Assembly: GCF_002008165.1 (NCBI RefSeq)
Contig: NZ_MRDM01000029.1
Span: forward strand, 372,001-436,000
Source of the DNA: Rhizobium laguerreae
GTDB lineage: Bacteria; Pseudomonadota; Alphaproteobacteria; Rhizobiales; Rhizobiaceae
Length of the DNA stretch: 64,000 nucleotides
Direction of reading: 5' to 3'
Part shown: piece by piece, positions 17,968-27,139 of the stretch
Layout: every line of letters starts with the position of its first letter
How positions within the stretch are numbered: the stretch's first letter is position 1
The notes under the pieces: generated by a model
Databases searched by the model: none
What the model saw: the letters and a program-made list of their open reading frames with translations, nothing else
What the model was told of the DNA's origin: nothing
Made by a program: the position numbers and the translations under genes

Positions 17968-18717
17968 TCAAAGGTAAGCTCGCGAAAAGAACACCGCGGT
18001 CGTTAAAAAGGCGACCGCGAGGGTTAGCACCCGCACGACCGATGGTGGCTGCCTTCGTCCGATATGCGCTCCGGTCCACCCGCCGATAACGGCTCCAATC
18101 GTCATGGCAATGCATTCCTGCCATACGATTGCCCCGGCAAGTACGAAGACGACGACGGCGACCGCGTTGGCGGCAGTGACCATCACCATTCTTGTCGGAT
18201 TCAGGCTCTTGATGTCCCCGCCCCCGAGCGCGCTCCACGCCGCAAGCATCATGAGACCCACCGCGCCGCCAAAATAGCCGCCATAAAGACCGAGAAAGAA
18301 CTGAACCGTTGCGAACGCTAGAACACTCGGACGTGCCTGCGTCTGCAACTGGGCGCTGAGCCTCGGTCCTGCAGCGAGCATCAATGTCGCCACCAGCAAA
18401 AGCCATGGCAGGATACCATCGAAAATCCTCGATGGGGTTAGCAGCAATAGAATGCTTCCGGCCACACCACCCATTACCGTCACGATGGCAATGGGCACGA
18501 CATTGACGCCGCACACACTCCTAACCCCGTCACGGTAGACCCACGAGCTCGCCATGCCGCCGGGAAACAAGGCTAAGGTGCTTGTCGCGTTTGCGGCTAC
18601 CGAGGGCACTCCGACAGATATCAGCGCAGGCAGGGATACGAACGACCCGCCGCCCGCCAACGCATTCATGCTGCCTGCCAACAAGCCAGCAAGGAAAAGA
18701 AGCATGATATCGTACAT
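17968..18717 (-). CDS. TauE/SafE-family sulfite exporter-like permease
   Basis: 249 residues, seven to eight hydrophobic segments. Both halves carry the family glycine-rich motif: NALAGGGSFVSLPAL near the N-terminus and LGLYGGYFGGAVGLMMLA in the middle. Family members export sulfite, sulfoacetate or related organic anions, but most are uncharacterised. No sulfonate gene adjoins it, although the window has a sulfate importer and a Cys/Met enzyme. It appears monocistronic. Confidence 0.85.
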   Translation of the reverse strand: MYDIMLLFLAGLLAGSMNALAGGGSFVSLPALISVGVPSVAANATSTLALFPGGMASSWVYRDGVRSVCGVNVVPIAIVTVMGGVAGSILLLLTPSRIFDGILPWLLLVATLMLAAGPRLSAQLQTQARPSVLAFATVQFFLGLYGGYFGGAVGLMMLAAWSALGGGDIKSLNPTRMVMVTAANAVAVVVFVLAGAIVWQECIAMTIGAVIGGWTGAHIGRRQPPSVVRVLTLAVAFLTTAVFFSRAYL

Positions 18718-18865
18718 GTTCAGGTCGCCTTGGCACCCAAGCCTGATTTCGGCCGAGCCTCTTGTCCAATACCGCCGTCACATCGCCGCATGACGTTTTG
18801 CGTCCATGAGAGCCCGCCCCATGACTGCCATCCGCCGTAGTCAAGGAAACGCAATTGAGAGCCAT

Positions 18866-19180
18866 TCATCCGATCACCATGAGCGTAACCGATGCTATCC
18901 CGAGGACTACGCCAACCGCCTGATGCCAGCCGAGCCGCTCGTCGAAAACCAAGACGGCGATCGCGTTGATGGCGATGAGCTGCGCGACCGACGACAACGA
19001 AATAGCGAGGGAAAGCCCGCTCGTCCGCATGAGAGCGATCATCGAAAGATTGCCTAATGTGTAGAGGACAAGCGCGGTGGCGAGCAGCCAAAGGTTCGAG
19101 TTGCTCACGTATGCGCGGGAAGCGGTCGCCGCCGCCAGGAACAGGCAGACGGCGATGAAGAGGGTGGCGGCAACACGCAT
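18866..19180 (-). CDS. Small four-helix EamA/SMR-like membrane protein
   Basis: 104 residues with four membrane helices. The last (LGWHQAVGVVLGIASVTLMVIG) and the ERLG turn before it are typical of EamA half-transporters and small multidrug-resistance proteins. AGGAG precedes the ATG at 19180. Such half-size proteins function as dimers. Substrate unknown. Confidence 0.7.
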   Translation of the reverse strand: MRVAATLFIAVCLFLAAATASRAYVSNSNLWLLATALVLYTLGNLSMIALMRTSGLSLAISLSSVAQLIAINAIAVLVFDERLGWHQAVGVVLGIASVTLMVIG

Positions 19181-19300
19181 CGATAAACTCCTGCTGACGC
19201 GTTTTGTCTAACGCCGGGCGGCCCGTCAATCCATCAGAGACTCCCGTCCCTATCCTATCCTAGTAGGCCCAGCAGGTAGAACGGGTCGCGTGCGTGAGCA

Positions 19301-19768
19301 TCAATCCCGGTTTGGTATCGGCTTACCCTCATAGCGCACGCGAAAATTCCTCCTGTGAAAATCCTGCTCGAAGCAGACGAAGACGAGCTCCAGGTCATTG
19401 ACGCTGTCGCGCTTCCCAAGGAGGCTGAGTGTGACAACGATAACGCCGCTGTACCCGCGCGTCAGGCGGAAAGCCGCGTTACGGATCTCAGTCCCTTCTG
19501 CATCCCCCCGGTCTTCGCGGCGCTCATAGATGACCCAGAAGCGGGCAGCATCCCAAGTCTGCCGCAGGATTTGGCTGACCTCTGCCTTGAACTCTTCGGC
19601 ATGCATTGCCGGACTCCAAGACAATGCCGTCTCGCCCGCATCGCTAACGACATTGAGGTAACCGTCATATTGGTAAGCGCCTGACAGTGACCGTTCGATC
19701 ATCTCGAAAGCCGAGTTTTCGCTGATTGTTGTTTTGAACAGAATGGCCATCGAATCGCTGCGTTTCAC
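19301..19768 (-). CDS. Hypothetical protein
   Basis: 155 residues, or 149 from an inner ATG at 19750; neither start has a good ribosome site. Soluble, no signal peptide or membrane helix. The composition is protein-like, with an acidic/basic stretch YERREDRGDAEGTE and a hydrophobic strand-rich centre (YSGVIVVTLSLLGK). I do not recognise a family. It may share a transcript with the small membrane protein downstream, 120 bp away. Confidence 0.5.
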   Translation of the reverse strand: MKRSDSMAILFKTTISENSAFEMIERSLSGAYQYDGYLNVVSDAGETALSWSPAMHAEEFKAEVSQILRQTWDAARFWVIYERREDRGDAEGTEIRNAAFRLTRGYSGVIVVTLSLLGKRDSVNDLELVFVCFEQDFHRRNFRVRYEGKPIPNRD

Positions 19769-20024
19769 TAAGAACCTGTCGGTGAGACGGCGAGACTACT
19801 GGGTGCCGCCTGGGCGAGCAACGGAGACCTGGGTCATTGGTCATCGTCCTAACGGTTTGAAACGCATAGAGATCATTGTCCGGCCGTGCTCATTGTAGTC
19901 TCTTGACCACCCTTTCAAGAACACGTTCGCGGCGTCTCCAAGCGACCGCGTTTTCTTCAAACCTCGCAACATTGTGAACCATGAGTAACTTGAAACATAA
20001 CTAGCAAAACGCTTTATCCGACCG

Positions 20025-20378
20025 ATGAATCTGAAGCACTTCACCTCGGCAATGAGCATCGCGGCTTTGGCGGCATGCTCACATATCGACCCGCTTGAGA
20101 CGCCCCTCGCCCAGTCAGCAATCCAGCACCAGACGCCTTTGACCGATCAAGCGGTGATCGCAGATACTGTAGGTCGCGGTGCTGTCGGTGCAACGGCGCT
20201 TGCTTGGGCCAACCCATCGACGGGTAGCGCGGGTGTTATCGAGCAGATCGATGCCAGTAACGATGGGCCGGACGGATGTCGTGGTTTTGTTACCAGTCGG
20301 CAATCTCTCGACGGCGTGACGCGCTTCAACGGCGTAGCCTGCCCGTCTGGGGACAGCTGGAAACTGGGCGGACAATAG
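20025..20378 (+). CDS. Small lipoprotein, 17-kDa surface-antigen-like C-terminal domain
   Basis: 117 residues. A lipoprotein leader (IAALAACS, Cys18) is followed by a domain read from ALAWANPSTGSAGVIEQI and GCRGFVTSRQSLDGV to a C-terminal cysteine (VACPSGDSWKL). This pattern matches the C-terminal domain of the RT0821/Lpp0805-type surface antigens, normally preceded by a glycine zipper, which is missing here. It is probably anchored in the outer membrane. No operon partner. Confidence 0.65.
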   Translation: MNLKHFTSAMSIAALAACSHIDPLETPLAQSAIQHQTPLTDQAVIADTVGRGAVGATALAWANPSTGSAGVIEQIDASNDGPDGCRGFVTSRQSLDGVTRFNGVACPSGDSWKLGGQ

Positions 20379-20549
20379 GGTAGCGCTCGACGTCCTCAAA
20401 CGACACAAAGGCATCACCCACACCGATGCTCGTGGCTGCATTCAGAGGTCAAGCAGCCATTTGGCCACGATATTGCCCACGGCGACCGGTTTGTGGCTTT
20501 GCGTTGTTTAGTGGAGGTCGCAGAGCCGGCATACCCATCGGCTTGCCGG

Positions 20550-22208
20550 CTAGCGGATACGTCCGATCCGCGATAGCAAAATAGCGGGCAGGATGCCGAT
20601 CAGCACGATGGCGAGCGCTGCAATCGAGGCTTCCTCGTAAGTGCCTCTGGCAGCCTCTCCATAAAGATGAGTTGCGAATGTCTCGACATTGAGTGGCCGC
20701 AGGAGGAGCGTCGCCGGCAGCTCCTTTACACAATCGACGAAGACCAGTAGCGCGGCAGCTGAGATTGCCGCCTTCGAAAGCGGCAAATGCACGTAGCGCA
20801 GGGTGCCTGCGGTGGACTGCCCCAGCGAACGTGACGCATGATCAAGCGACAGGGAAATGCGCGATAGACCGGCTTCTATGCCGCCGGCGGAGATCGCCAG
20901 AAAGCGCACGATGAGCGCATATATGACGGCAGCACCCGATCCCATCAGGAGCAGACCAGTGGACACATCAAACAAGGAAAGCGCGGTGCGGTCGATAAAC
21001 TGATCGAACCCGCCAAGGATGATCAGCACGCCAATGGCGACCACGGTGCCGGGAGCCGCATAGCCAATCGTGGAACAGCGCAGGAGCCAGGAGGACGGTT
21101 GGCCCGGCCGCAGGCGGGTCGCGTAGACGGCGAGAAGGCCAAGGATGACGGTCGTGATTGTCGCCAGGGTGGCGATAGCGATCGTATTCACGGCCTCATC
21201 GATGATCCGTGGGGATATGCCGGCGAACCGATAGCGTTTTGCCGCTTCGATCAACAGATAGAGCGCGGGCGCGCCAAAGCCCAGGATGACAGGCAGAAGA
21301 CCGCCGAGAAACAGCAGTACGCCTTTTCCCAAGGATACCCGCCGCGGTTGGAAACTTCGCATCCGGCGCACATCGATCGAGTAGCCCTGCTTGCGTCGCG
21401 CCCATCGCTCAACCGCAACAATTGCGACGACGATGAGAAGAAGGGCAAGGGCGATCTGCGACGCTCCCGATAAATCGGAGCGGGTGACCCAGGTGGTGTA
21501 GATGGAAACGGTGATCGTCCGGACACCGAGGAATTCGGCGGCGCCTATATCGTTCAACGTTTCCATGAGTGCAAGGCTGATACCCACGGCAACAGCGGGG
21601 CGCGCGAGCGGCAGAGCGACCCGCCAGAAGACCGCGCGGCGAGATGTACCGAGCGTACGTGCAGCATCGACGAGATTGCCGGATTGCGTGAGGAACATCG
21701 CGCGCGTGGGGATGTAGACATAGGGGTAGAGCACGATCCCGAGAAGCAGGATGCAGCCAGTCATGGAACGGACGTCCGGAAGGCGAAACTGGCGCGGGGT
21801 CTCGTAGCCTAGCAACCAGCGCACGGCATCCTGCACCGGACCGATCGGATGCATTATATCCAGATAGGCATAGGCGACGATGTAGGTCGGAACGGCAAGC
21901 GGCAGAAGCAGCATCCACTCCAGAGCATGCCTGCCGGGAAAATCATAGGCGGTCACCAGCCATGCCGTCGTCGTGCCAACAACTGCAGTGATGACGCCGA
22001 CCCCCACAAGGAGAATGACGGTGTCGAGAAGCGCGACGGGAAGGATGGTCGAGAAAAGATGTCCCCAAAGACCCGCCGAACCCTTCGAGGCTTCGATGAG
22101 CAATCCCCCGATCGGCAGCATGGCAATGAGGGCGATAGTGGCGGCAATCGTCAGCCATGCGCTGCCGGGGCGCTTTGCAGAGCGGGCGGGCGCCGGGCTC
22201 GGAAACAT
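20550..22208 (-). CDS. fbpB: Ferric iron ABC transporter permease (FbpB type)
   Basis: 552 residues from the ATG at 22208; a GTG at 22256 is in frame but lies in a hairpin. Two fused BPD_transp_1 halves give about twelve membrane helices. The EAA loops are AARTLGTSRRAVFWRVALP and ASRSLGQSTAGTLRYVHLP. Fused permeases of this kind serve ferric iron, less often thiamine or spermidine. The genetic context with an FbpA-like protein and a TGA-N9-TCA iron site supports ferric iron. Confidence 0.85.
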   Translation of the reverse strand: MFPSPAPARSAKRPGSAWLTIAATIALIAMLPIGGLLIEASKGSAGLWGHLFSTILPVALLDTVILLVGVGVITAVVGTTTAWLVTAYDFPGRHALEWMLLLPLAVPTYIVAYAYLDIMHPIGPVQDAVRWLLGYETPRQFRLPDVRSMTGCILLLGIVLYPYVYIPTRAMFLTQSGNLVDAARTLGTSRRAVFWRVALPLARPAVAVGISLALMETLNDIGAAEFLGVRTITVSIYTTWVTRSDLSGASQIALALLLIVVAIVAVERWARRKQGYSIDVRRMRSFQPRRVSLGKGVLLFLGGLLPVILGFGAPALYLLIEAAKRYRFAGISPRIIDEAVNTIAIATLATITTVILGLLAVYATRLRPGQPSSWLLRCSTIGYAAPGTVVAIGVLIILGGFDQFIDRTALSLFDVSTGLLLMGSGAAVIYALIVRFLAISAGGIEAGLSRISLSLDHASRSLGQSTAGTLRYVHLPLSKAAISAAALLVFVDCVKELPATLLLRPLNVETFATHLYGEAARGTYEEASIAALAIVLIGILPAILLSRIGRIR

Positions 22209-22230
22209 CACTTGGTCCGTTCTCGGGGGG

Positions 22231-22253
22231 AAGGCGCCAGTCAGCGGCGCCTT
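22231..22253 (-). promoter_or_regulatory. Perfect hairpin between fbpA and fbpB
   Basis: An 8-bp inverted repeat (AAGGCGCC / GGCGCCTT) with a seven-base loop lies 8 bp after the fbpA stop, with no T-run behind it. It may protect the 3' end of the binding-protein message or lower permease expression. Confidence 0.6.
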
Positions 22254-22261
22254 CACTGTCC

Positions 22262-23284
22262 TTAGTTGTCGAAGCCGACCTTGTCCACGAGTTCACTCGC
22301 CTGCTTGCGATGGCTGACGATCTCGGACAAGGGCTTGCTGTCGATCTTTAGTTCGCCAAAGGATGCGATGATCGGATCGGCCGCGACGCCTGCCTTCACG
22401 GGATATTCGTAATTGGCCTCAGCATAGATCTTCTGCGCTTCGTCAGAGACGAGATATTCGAGAAGTTTGACGGCTTCAGCCTTGTTCGGTGAGTGCTTGG
22501 CGATTGCCGCGCCGCTGATATTCACCTGCGTCCCGCCGTTCTCGAAGGTCGGCAGGATGACCTTGATGGCGTCGCCCCATTTGACCTGCTCTTCACCACC
22601 CTTGCCGGACCGCATTAGACCGACATAATAGGAGTTGGCGATACCGATATCGCAAATGCCGCCGAGGATATCCTTGGCCGAATCGCGATCGCCGCCGGTT
22701 GCCTTACGGGCGAGATTGGCCTTGACAGCTGTCAGCCATTTCTCGGTTTCTTCCGCGCCGTAATGAGCGACGTAGTCCGCAAACAGTGCCGTATTATACG
22801 GGTGCTGACCTGAGCGTATGCAAATCTTGCCCTTCCACTTGGGATCGGCAAGCTCCTCGTAGTTGAATGTGCTCATCTCAATGTCCTTGGCCGCGTAGAG
22901 AACGCGCGCGCGCATCGACAGTGCGAACCAGTTGCCCTTGGCATCACGCAGCTGTTCCGGGATTGCCGAGTTCAGAACAGACGATTCGACCGGTTGCGTT
23001 ACGCCTTTGTCGACCAGATCGACAAGGTTGCCGGCATCGACGGCCATCAGGATGTCAGCCGGCGAGCTGGCGCCCTCGGAGGCGACACGCTCCGCCAGGC
23101 CATCCTTCAGGAAAACCGTATTGACCTTCGTCCCGGTCGATTTGGTGAACGCCTCCAGAAGAGGTGCGATCAGAGCCGGTTCTCTCGTCGTGTAGAGGTT
23201 GATTTCTGCGGCCGCTGCGATGCAAGGCGACATCAGCGCCGAAGCAGCAAGCAGCATGGATACGAGGATAGAGCGCGAATTCAT
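22262..23284 (-). CDS. fbpA: Periplasmic ferric iron-binding protein (FbpA/FutA type)
   Basis: 340 residues from the ATG at 23284, set by GGAGGG upstream and a clean signal peptide (1-25, ending IAAAA). The mature start EINLYTTREPALIAPLLEAF and the later ANSYYVGLMRSG, with its adjacent tyrosines, match class-III ferric-binding proteins in which tyrosines hold Fe3+. KICIRSGQHPYNTALFADYVAHYG is also typical. It hands iron to the permease encoded next. A TGA-N9-TCA iron site precedes it by 40 bp, so it may be transcribed from its own promoter as well as from fbpC. Confidence 0.9.
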   Translation of the reverse strand: MNSRSILVSMLLAASALMSPCIAAAAEINLYTTREPALIAPLLEAFTKSTGTKVNTVFLKDGLAERVASEGASSPADILMAVDAGNLVDLVDKGVTQPVESSVLNSAIPEQLRDAKGNWFALSMRARVLYAAKDIEMSTFNYEELADPKWKGKICIRSGQHPYNTALFADYVAHYGAEETEKWLTAVKANLARKATGGDRDSAKDILGGICDIGIANSYYVGLMRSGKGGEEQVKWGDAIKVILPTFENGGTQVNISGAAIAKHSPNKAEAVKLLEYLVSDEAQKIYAEANYEYPVKAGVAADPIIASFGELKIDSKPLSEIVSHRKQASELVDKVGFDN

Positions 23285-23324
23285 TATGTCCCTCCGAATG
23301 AATGCGCATCCCTTGAGCAGTTCA

Positions 23325-23339
23325 TGACGCTGAAAGTCA
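23325..23339. promoter_or_regulatory. Iron-responsive operator (TGA-N9-TCA, RirA-type)
   Basis: TGA at 23325-23327 and TCA at 23337-23339 with exactly nine bases between, 40 bp upstream of fbpA. This is the IRO core described for RirA targets in rhizobia. A chance match in an intergenic stretch this short is a few percent, so the gene context carries much of the weight. Confidence 0.55.
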
Positions 23340-23417
23340 AGTTTTCCCCGAAGTTTGTTGCCGAATATCACGGAAACTTGATGAGTGGTCAGCAGACTCC
23401 GCTCGGCAGGTCAGCTG

Positions 23418-24461
23418 TCAAAAAGCCAGCAGCCGCTCGGGGAGGATTGATATCCGAATATTCTCGGCGTCGGACGGAAGCCGCTCCAAAGCTCTGGCCT
23501 TAAGCGGCACCTCGAGGCCTTCAATCCTCAACGTTATCTGCTCGAATTCGCCATGCAAAACACGGTCCTCGATGCGGGCTGCAATTCCCGAGCCGGGGGA
23601 CAGCGCAATCGCATGCGGGCGGATATAGACGGTCACGGAGCTTGCGGGCGGACGATCAAGCCTATAGGCGAAGTTACCGATCGCGGTTTCGATCCATCCG
23701 CCACGGTAAACGCCGGGAACTTTGCTGGACGGGCAAAAGAACTCTGCCGCATAAGGATTCGTTGGACGGTCGTGCAGATCATAGGCGGAACCGGACTGGA
23801 CGATTTCGCCTGCCCGCATCAGAACCACCTGATCACCGACGGAAAGTGCTTCCTGGGGATCATGCGTCACGATGATTACGGTCGTGCCGAGTGCCCTCAA
23901 GAGGCTCAAGGTGTCGCTGCGTACCTTTCCACGCAGGCCCTGATCCAGATTGGAAAAAGGTTCGTCCATCAGGATGACACTCGGCCGGGGCGCCAGGGCC
24001 CGGGCTAGTGCGACACGCTGCTGTTCACCGCCGGAAAGGGTGTGCGGATAGCGATGCGTTAGATGTTCGATTCCGACCTTGCTGATCATCTCCTCTGCCC
24101 GCGCGGTTGCTTCGCTCTTCGAATGTCGCTTGAGACCAAAGAGGATATTGGCTCGTACAGTCAGGTGCGGGAAAAGAGCATAGTCCTGAAAGACGAATCC
24201 GACGCCACGCGCCTCCGGTTCGACGAAAGTGGTCGAACTGGCAACCTCGCGGCCTTCGAGGAGGATGCGGCCGGATTCCGGTATTTCGACACCGGCAATC
24301 ATGCGCAGGAGCGTAGACTTGCCGCAACCGGAATGGCCCACGAGCGAGACCGCATCTCCGCGCCGAATATGAAGAGAAAGATCCTGCACGGCTGCAGTGA
24401 TACCAAAGCGACGGGTAACATTTTCCAGCCGTACTGCGATTGCGTTCATTTCAGCTTTCAT
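23418..24461 (-). CDS. fbpC: Ferric iron ABC transporter ATPase (FbpC type)
   Basis: 347 residues from the ATG at 24461; an ATG at 24449 gives MNAIAVRLENVTRRFG and is nearly as good. Walker A is GHSGCGKST, the signature LSGGEQQRVALARA, Walker B ILMDEPFSNLD, and the switch histidine lies in VTHDPQEAL. The C-terminal region (about 240-347, VYIRPHAIALSPG) resembles FbpC/FutC. It precedes fbpA by 133 bp in the unusual order C-A-B. Confidence 0.88.
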   Translation of the reverse strand: MKAEMNAIAVRLENVTRRFGITAAVQDLSLHIRRGDAVSLVGHSGCGKSTLLRMIAGVEIPESGRILLEGREVASSTTFVEPEARGVGFVFQDYALFPHLTVRANILFGLKRHSKSEATARAEEMISKVGIEHLTHRYPHTLSGGEQQRVALARALAPRPSVILMDEPFSNLDQGLRGKVRSDTLSLLRALGTTVIIVTHDPQEALSVGDQVVLMRAGEIVQSGSAYDLHDRPTNPYAAEFFCPSSKVPGVYRGGWIETAIGNFAYRLDRPPASSVTVYIRPHAIALSPGSGIAARIEDRVLHGEFEQITLRIEGLEVPLKARALERLPSDAENIRISILPERLLAF

Positions 24462-24717
24462 GCTCGCCGGTGGCTTCCAGTGCAAGTCCTGAAACACCCC
24501 TAGAACATACCGAGGCAGGTCGGGACAAGCGCAATCTGTACCGCAAGCACGGCAAGCTATTTGCCGTTTCAAAGTTGCAGCAAAAACTTCTCGCCGGCAT
24601 CTTTCCACCTATCGCCACAGATGACTGTTCCGGAATCGCGCCAGACGGCCGCGATCACCTTAAGTCCTGTTACTCCGGAGATTGCACCTTGTCTCGCTTT
24701 CCCGAGACACACGCAGT

Positions 24718-24742
24718 GGAACCGGCTCCCTTTTCAATTGTT
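24718..24742 (+). promoter_or_regulatory. EcfG-type general stress promoter
   Basis: GGAAC (24718-24722), 17 bases, GTT (24740-24742), 27 bp upstream of the small gene at 24769. This matches the consensus GGAAC-N16/17-CGTT used by EcfG/RpoE2 sigma factors in Alphaproteobacteria. Confidence 0.65.
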
Positions 24743-24768
24743 CCTCCCGATCAGCAGGGAGCTTCCAA

Positions 24769-25047
24769 ATGACCTACGTCGCATCGCCAAGCTACGACCG
24801 TAACGACGCCAGCCGCGCTTCAAACCTCCGTCAGTGTCTCGAGACCGCCAGACGCCACCTCGATGAGACTTCCCACAACTCCGAAACCGAAAAAATCGAA
24901 ACCCTCGTGGCTTCTGCCATTGAGGCGGGCTGGGAAGAGGATGAAGTGCGCGAGGCCCTGAGCGCCGGCGACAAGCAAGGAAACAAGATGCCGGAGCAGG
25001 AACCACCCGTCCCAACGATCGGCGTGGTCCCTTCGTCATCCTTCTGA
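24769..25047 (+). CDS. Small hypothetical protein, stress-promoter gene
   Basis: 92 residues from the ATG at 24769, set by AGGGAG 8 bp upstream. Soluble and charged: a helical middle part (RQCLETARRHLDETSHNSET, then EAGWEEDEVREALSAGD) and a proline-rich tail. I do not recognise the family. The EcfG-type promoter just before it suggests a general-stress protein. It is transcribed away from the iron transporter. Confidence 0.65.
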   Translation: MTYVASPSYDRNDASRASNLRQCLETARRHLDETSHNSETEKIETLVASAIEAGWEEDEVREALSAGDKQGNKMPEQEPPVPTIGVVPSSSF

Positions 25048-25390
25048 CAAGTGGCGGTTGTTAGCGGTCCGAACAAGCGGCGCGATTTCCATGTATTTCG
25101 CCGCGTAGCCACCTGTGCGGGTACTACTGCCAATCGCCACCTAAGACGTTCTCAAATATGCCAGCGTTAGCCGTCGCTCGGAGGTTAAAGCAGAGCGGGC
25201 GCCCGGTTTTCGTCGGACGCACATCGGTCGGCAAGAAGACCCGTCCAACCCTCCGGCGTGATCTCTCTCCAGCAACCATCTGACTGTAGTCCTGAAAATC
25301 GTCCTCCCCGGCCTAGTTAGTCACCGACGGTCGGGGATGGGCGGCCGTCGGGCTTTTAAAACTCGAAATCAACGACAAGAGGATAAGTTG
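25048..25390. other. Intergenic region before the carboxylesterase
   Basis: 343 bp without a convincing gene. Near its right end a 7-bp GC stem with a 14-base loop (25324-25351) is followed by GCTTTT on the plus strand. It could end the small gene upstream or attenuate the esterase gene, whose start is 40 bp further on. Nothing else seen. Confidence 0.4.
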
Positions 25391-27013
25391 ATGAAAAGGA
25401 CGTTCCTATATTGCGCTTTAATATCTGCGCTATCGGCGATGACGGCTTCCATTGTCGGCGCACCCGCTCTTGCCGAAGAATTTGTTGCTTCGCAGAGCAA
25501 GACGGTCGTCGAAACCAAGAAGGGTAGTCTCGTCGGCGCACTCGACGATGGCATCTACAGCTATCTTGGCGTCCCCTATGCTCATGCCGACCGCTTCATG
25601 CCGGCGGAAGAGGTCGCGCCTTGGCAAGGCAGCCGTCCCGCAGTCACCTATGGCGAGAACTGCTTCATCCCCCGAATGAAGGAGGTGGCCGGCGACGAAC
25701 TCTTCAATCCGCACCGCTATTTGCCGATGAGCGAAGCCTGCCAGTTCCTGAACATCTGGACGCCGGCGATCAAGGAAGGAAAGAAACGGCCGGTCATGGT
25801 CTGGATCCATGGGGGCGGCTTCACCAATGGCTCCGGCATCGAGCTGACCTCGTATGACGGCCACAATCTGAGCAAGGAAGGCGATGTCGTCGTCGTCACC
25901 CTCAACCACCGGCTCAACGTGCTCGGCTTCCTCGATCTTTCCGCCTACGGAGAGAAATACAAACGGTCGGGCAATGCCAGCGCCACAGATCTCGTCGCTG
26001 CGCTGCAATGGGTCCAGGATAATGCCGAGGCCTTCGGCGGCGATCCCGGCAACGTGACGATTTTCGGCCAGTCCGGCGGTGGCTACAAGGTGCGCGCCCT
26101 GATGGGGACGCCTTCGGCGAAGGGCCTCTTCCAGAAGGCCATTGTCCAGAGCGGCTCCCGGACCGATTCCGTCGTCGATCAGGCGTCCTCGCGGAAGGTG
26201 GCCGAACTGACGCTCGCCAATCTCGGTCTCAAGGCCGAGGAAATCGACAAAGTTGCCGACGTCGATTATTACGATCTCCTTGCCGCAGCCGACAAAGCCA
26301 TCAAGGAAGCAGCCGCCCAAGGCGTCAAGGACGCCCGCTACGCGCCCGTTCAGGATGGCGACTACATTCCGGCGAACCCGGTCGGGACAGAGTGGGTCGA
26401 CCAGGCCAAGGACATTCCCCTGATGGTCGGAAACACCCTCAATGAGTTCGAGACGGTGATCAACCACAAGGCGGGCGAGCTTCTTGCCGACAACAAGAAC
26501 AACTGGGACGAAGACAAGTCCCGGGCCAAGCTGAAGGAGCGTTTCGCCGGCAAATCCGACGCGGTCGGCAAGGCGTTCATGGCCGCCTACCCGGAGAAAA
26601 AGATCGCCGACGCCTATTTCCTGGATCTGCGCTTCCGTCCGGGAACCATCCGTGATCTCGACCTGAAGGCAAGGCAGAACGGGGCTCCGGTCTACTCCTA
26701 TATGTTCGCCTACGAGTCACCCGTCCTGGATGGGATCGCGATGGCCTGGCATTGTGCGGAATTGCCCTACGTGTTTGCCAACGCCGCGCTGGTCAAGACG
26801 TCGACCGGCGGCGGCAGCGACGCCCTCGCGCTTTCCAGGACGGTAAGCCAGGCCTGGGTTAACTTCGCCCGCAACGGCAAACCGAGCGCCGAGGGCTTGC
26901 CCGACTGGCCGGCCTACACGACCGATAATCCGGCGACCATGGTTCTCGACAAGGAGTCCCGCGTGGCAGTCGACCTCGACCGCAAGCTTCTGCAGACAGC
27001 AGGCGCCCTCTAG
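25391..27013 (+). CDS. Carboxylesterase, type B family, secreted
   Basis: 540 residues from the ATG at 25391. Signal peptide 1-28 (ending APALA). The alpha/beta-hydrolase has a type-B layout: EACQFLNIWTP (family pattern EDCLYLNVWTP), an oxyanion loop HGGGFTNGSG, the nucleophile S228 in FGQSGGG instead of the usual GESAGG, and a catalytic histidine likely in MAWHCAELPYVF. It should hydrolyse carboxylic esters in the periplasm or outside. The Gln before the nucleophile is a modest variant seen in bacterial members. No operon partner. Confidence 0.87.
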   Translation: MKRTFLYCALISALSAMTASIVGAPALAEEFVASQSKTVVETKKGSLVGALDDGIYSYLGVPYAHADRFMPAEEVAPWQGSRPAVTYGENCFIPRMKEVAGDELFNPHRYLPMSEACQFLNIWTPAIKEGKKRPVMVWIHGGGFTNGSGIELTSYDGHNLSKEGDVVVVTLNHRLNVLGFLDLSAYGEKYKRSGNASATDLVAALQWVQDNAEAFGGDPGNVTIFGQSGGGYKVRALMGTPSAKGLFQKAIVQSGSRTDSVVDQASSRKVAELTLANLGLKAEEIDKVADVDYYDLLAAADKAIKEAAAQGVKDARYAPVQDGDYIPANPVGTEWVDQAKDIPLMVGNTLNEFETVINHKAGELLADNKNNWDEDKSRAKLKERFAGKSDAVGKAFMAAYPEKKIADAYFLDLRFRPGTIRDLDLKARQNGAPVYSYMFAYESPVLDGIAMAWHCAELPYVFANAALVKTSTGGGSDALALSRTVSQAWVNFARNGKPSAEGLPDWPAYTTDNPATMVLDKESRVAVDLDRKLLQTAGAL

Positions 27014-27139
27014 CGCCAATTGCAGGATTGGACATACGGCGCCGGCCGACATCGATCGACCCGGCCGGCGCAGCGCAATCGCCTCCCACTCGTCTCGCTG
27101 ATTAGAAAAATATCGAGATGGGCGACGATCAACCGCTGG

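Noticed and set aside
19841..19972. 43-aa minus-strand frame starting MLRGLKKTRSLGD
   Set aside because: Reads somewhat like a protein, but has no ribosome site, promoter or partner; could be a chance frame or remnant.
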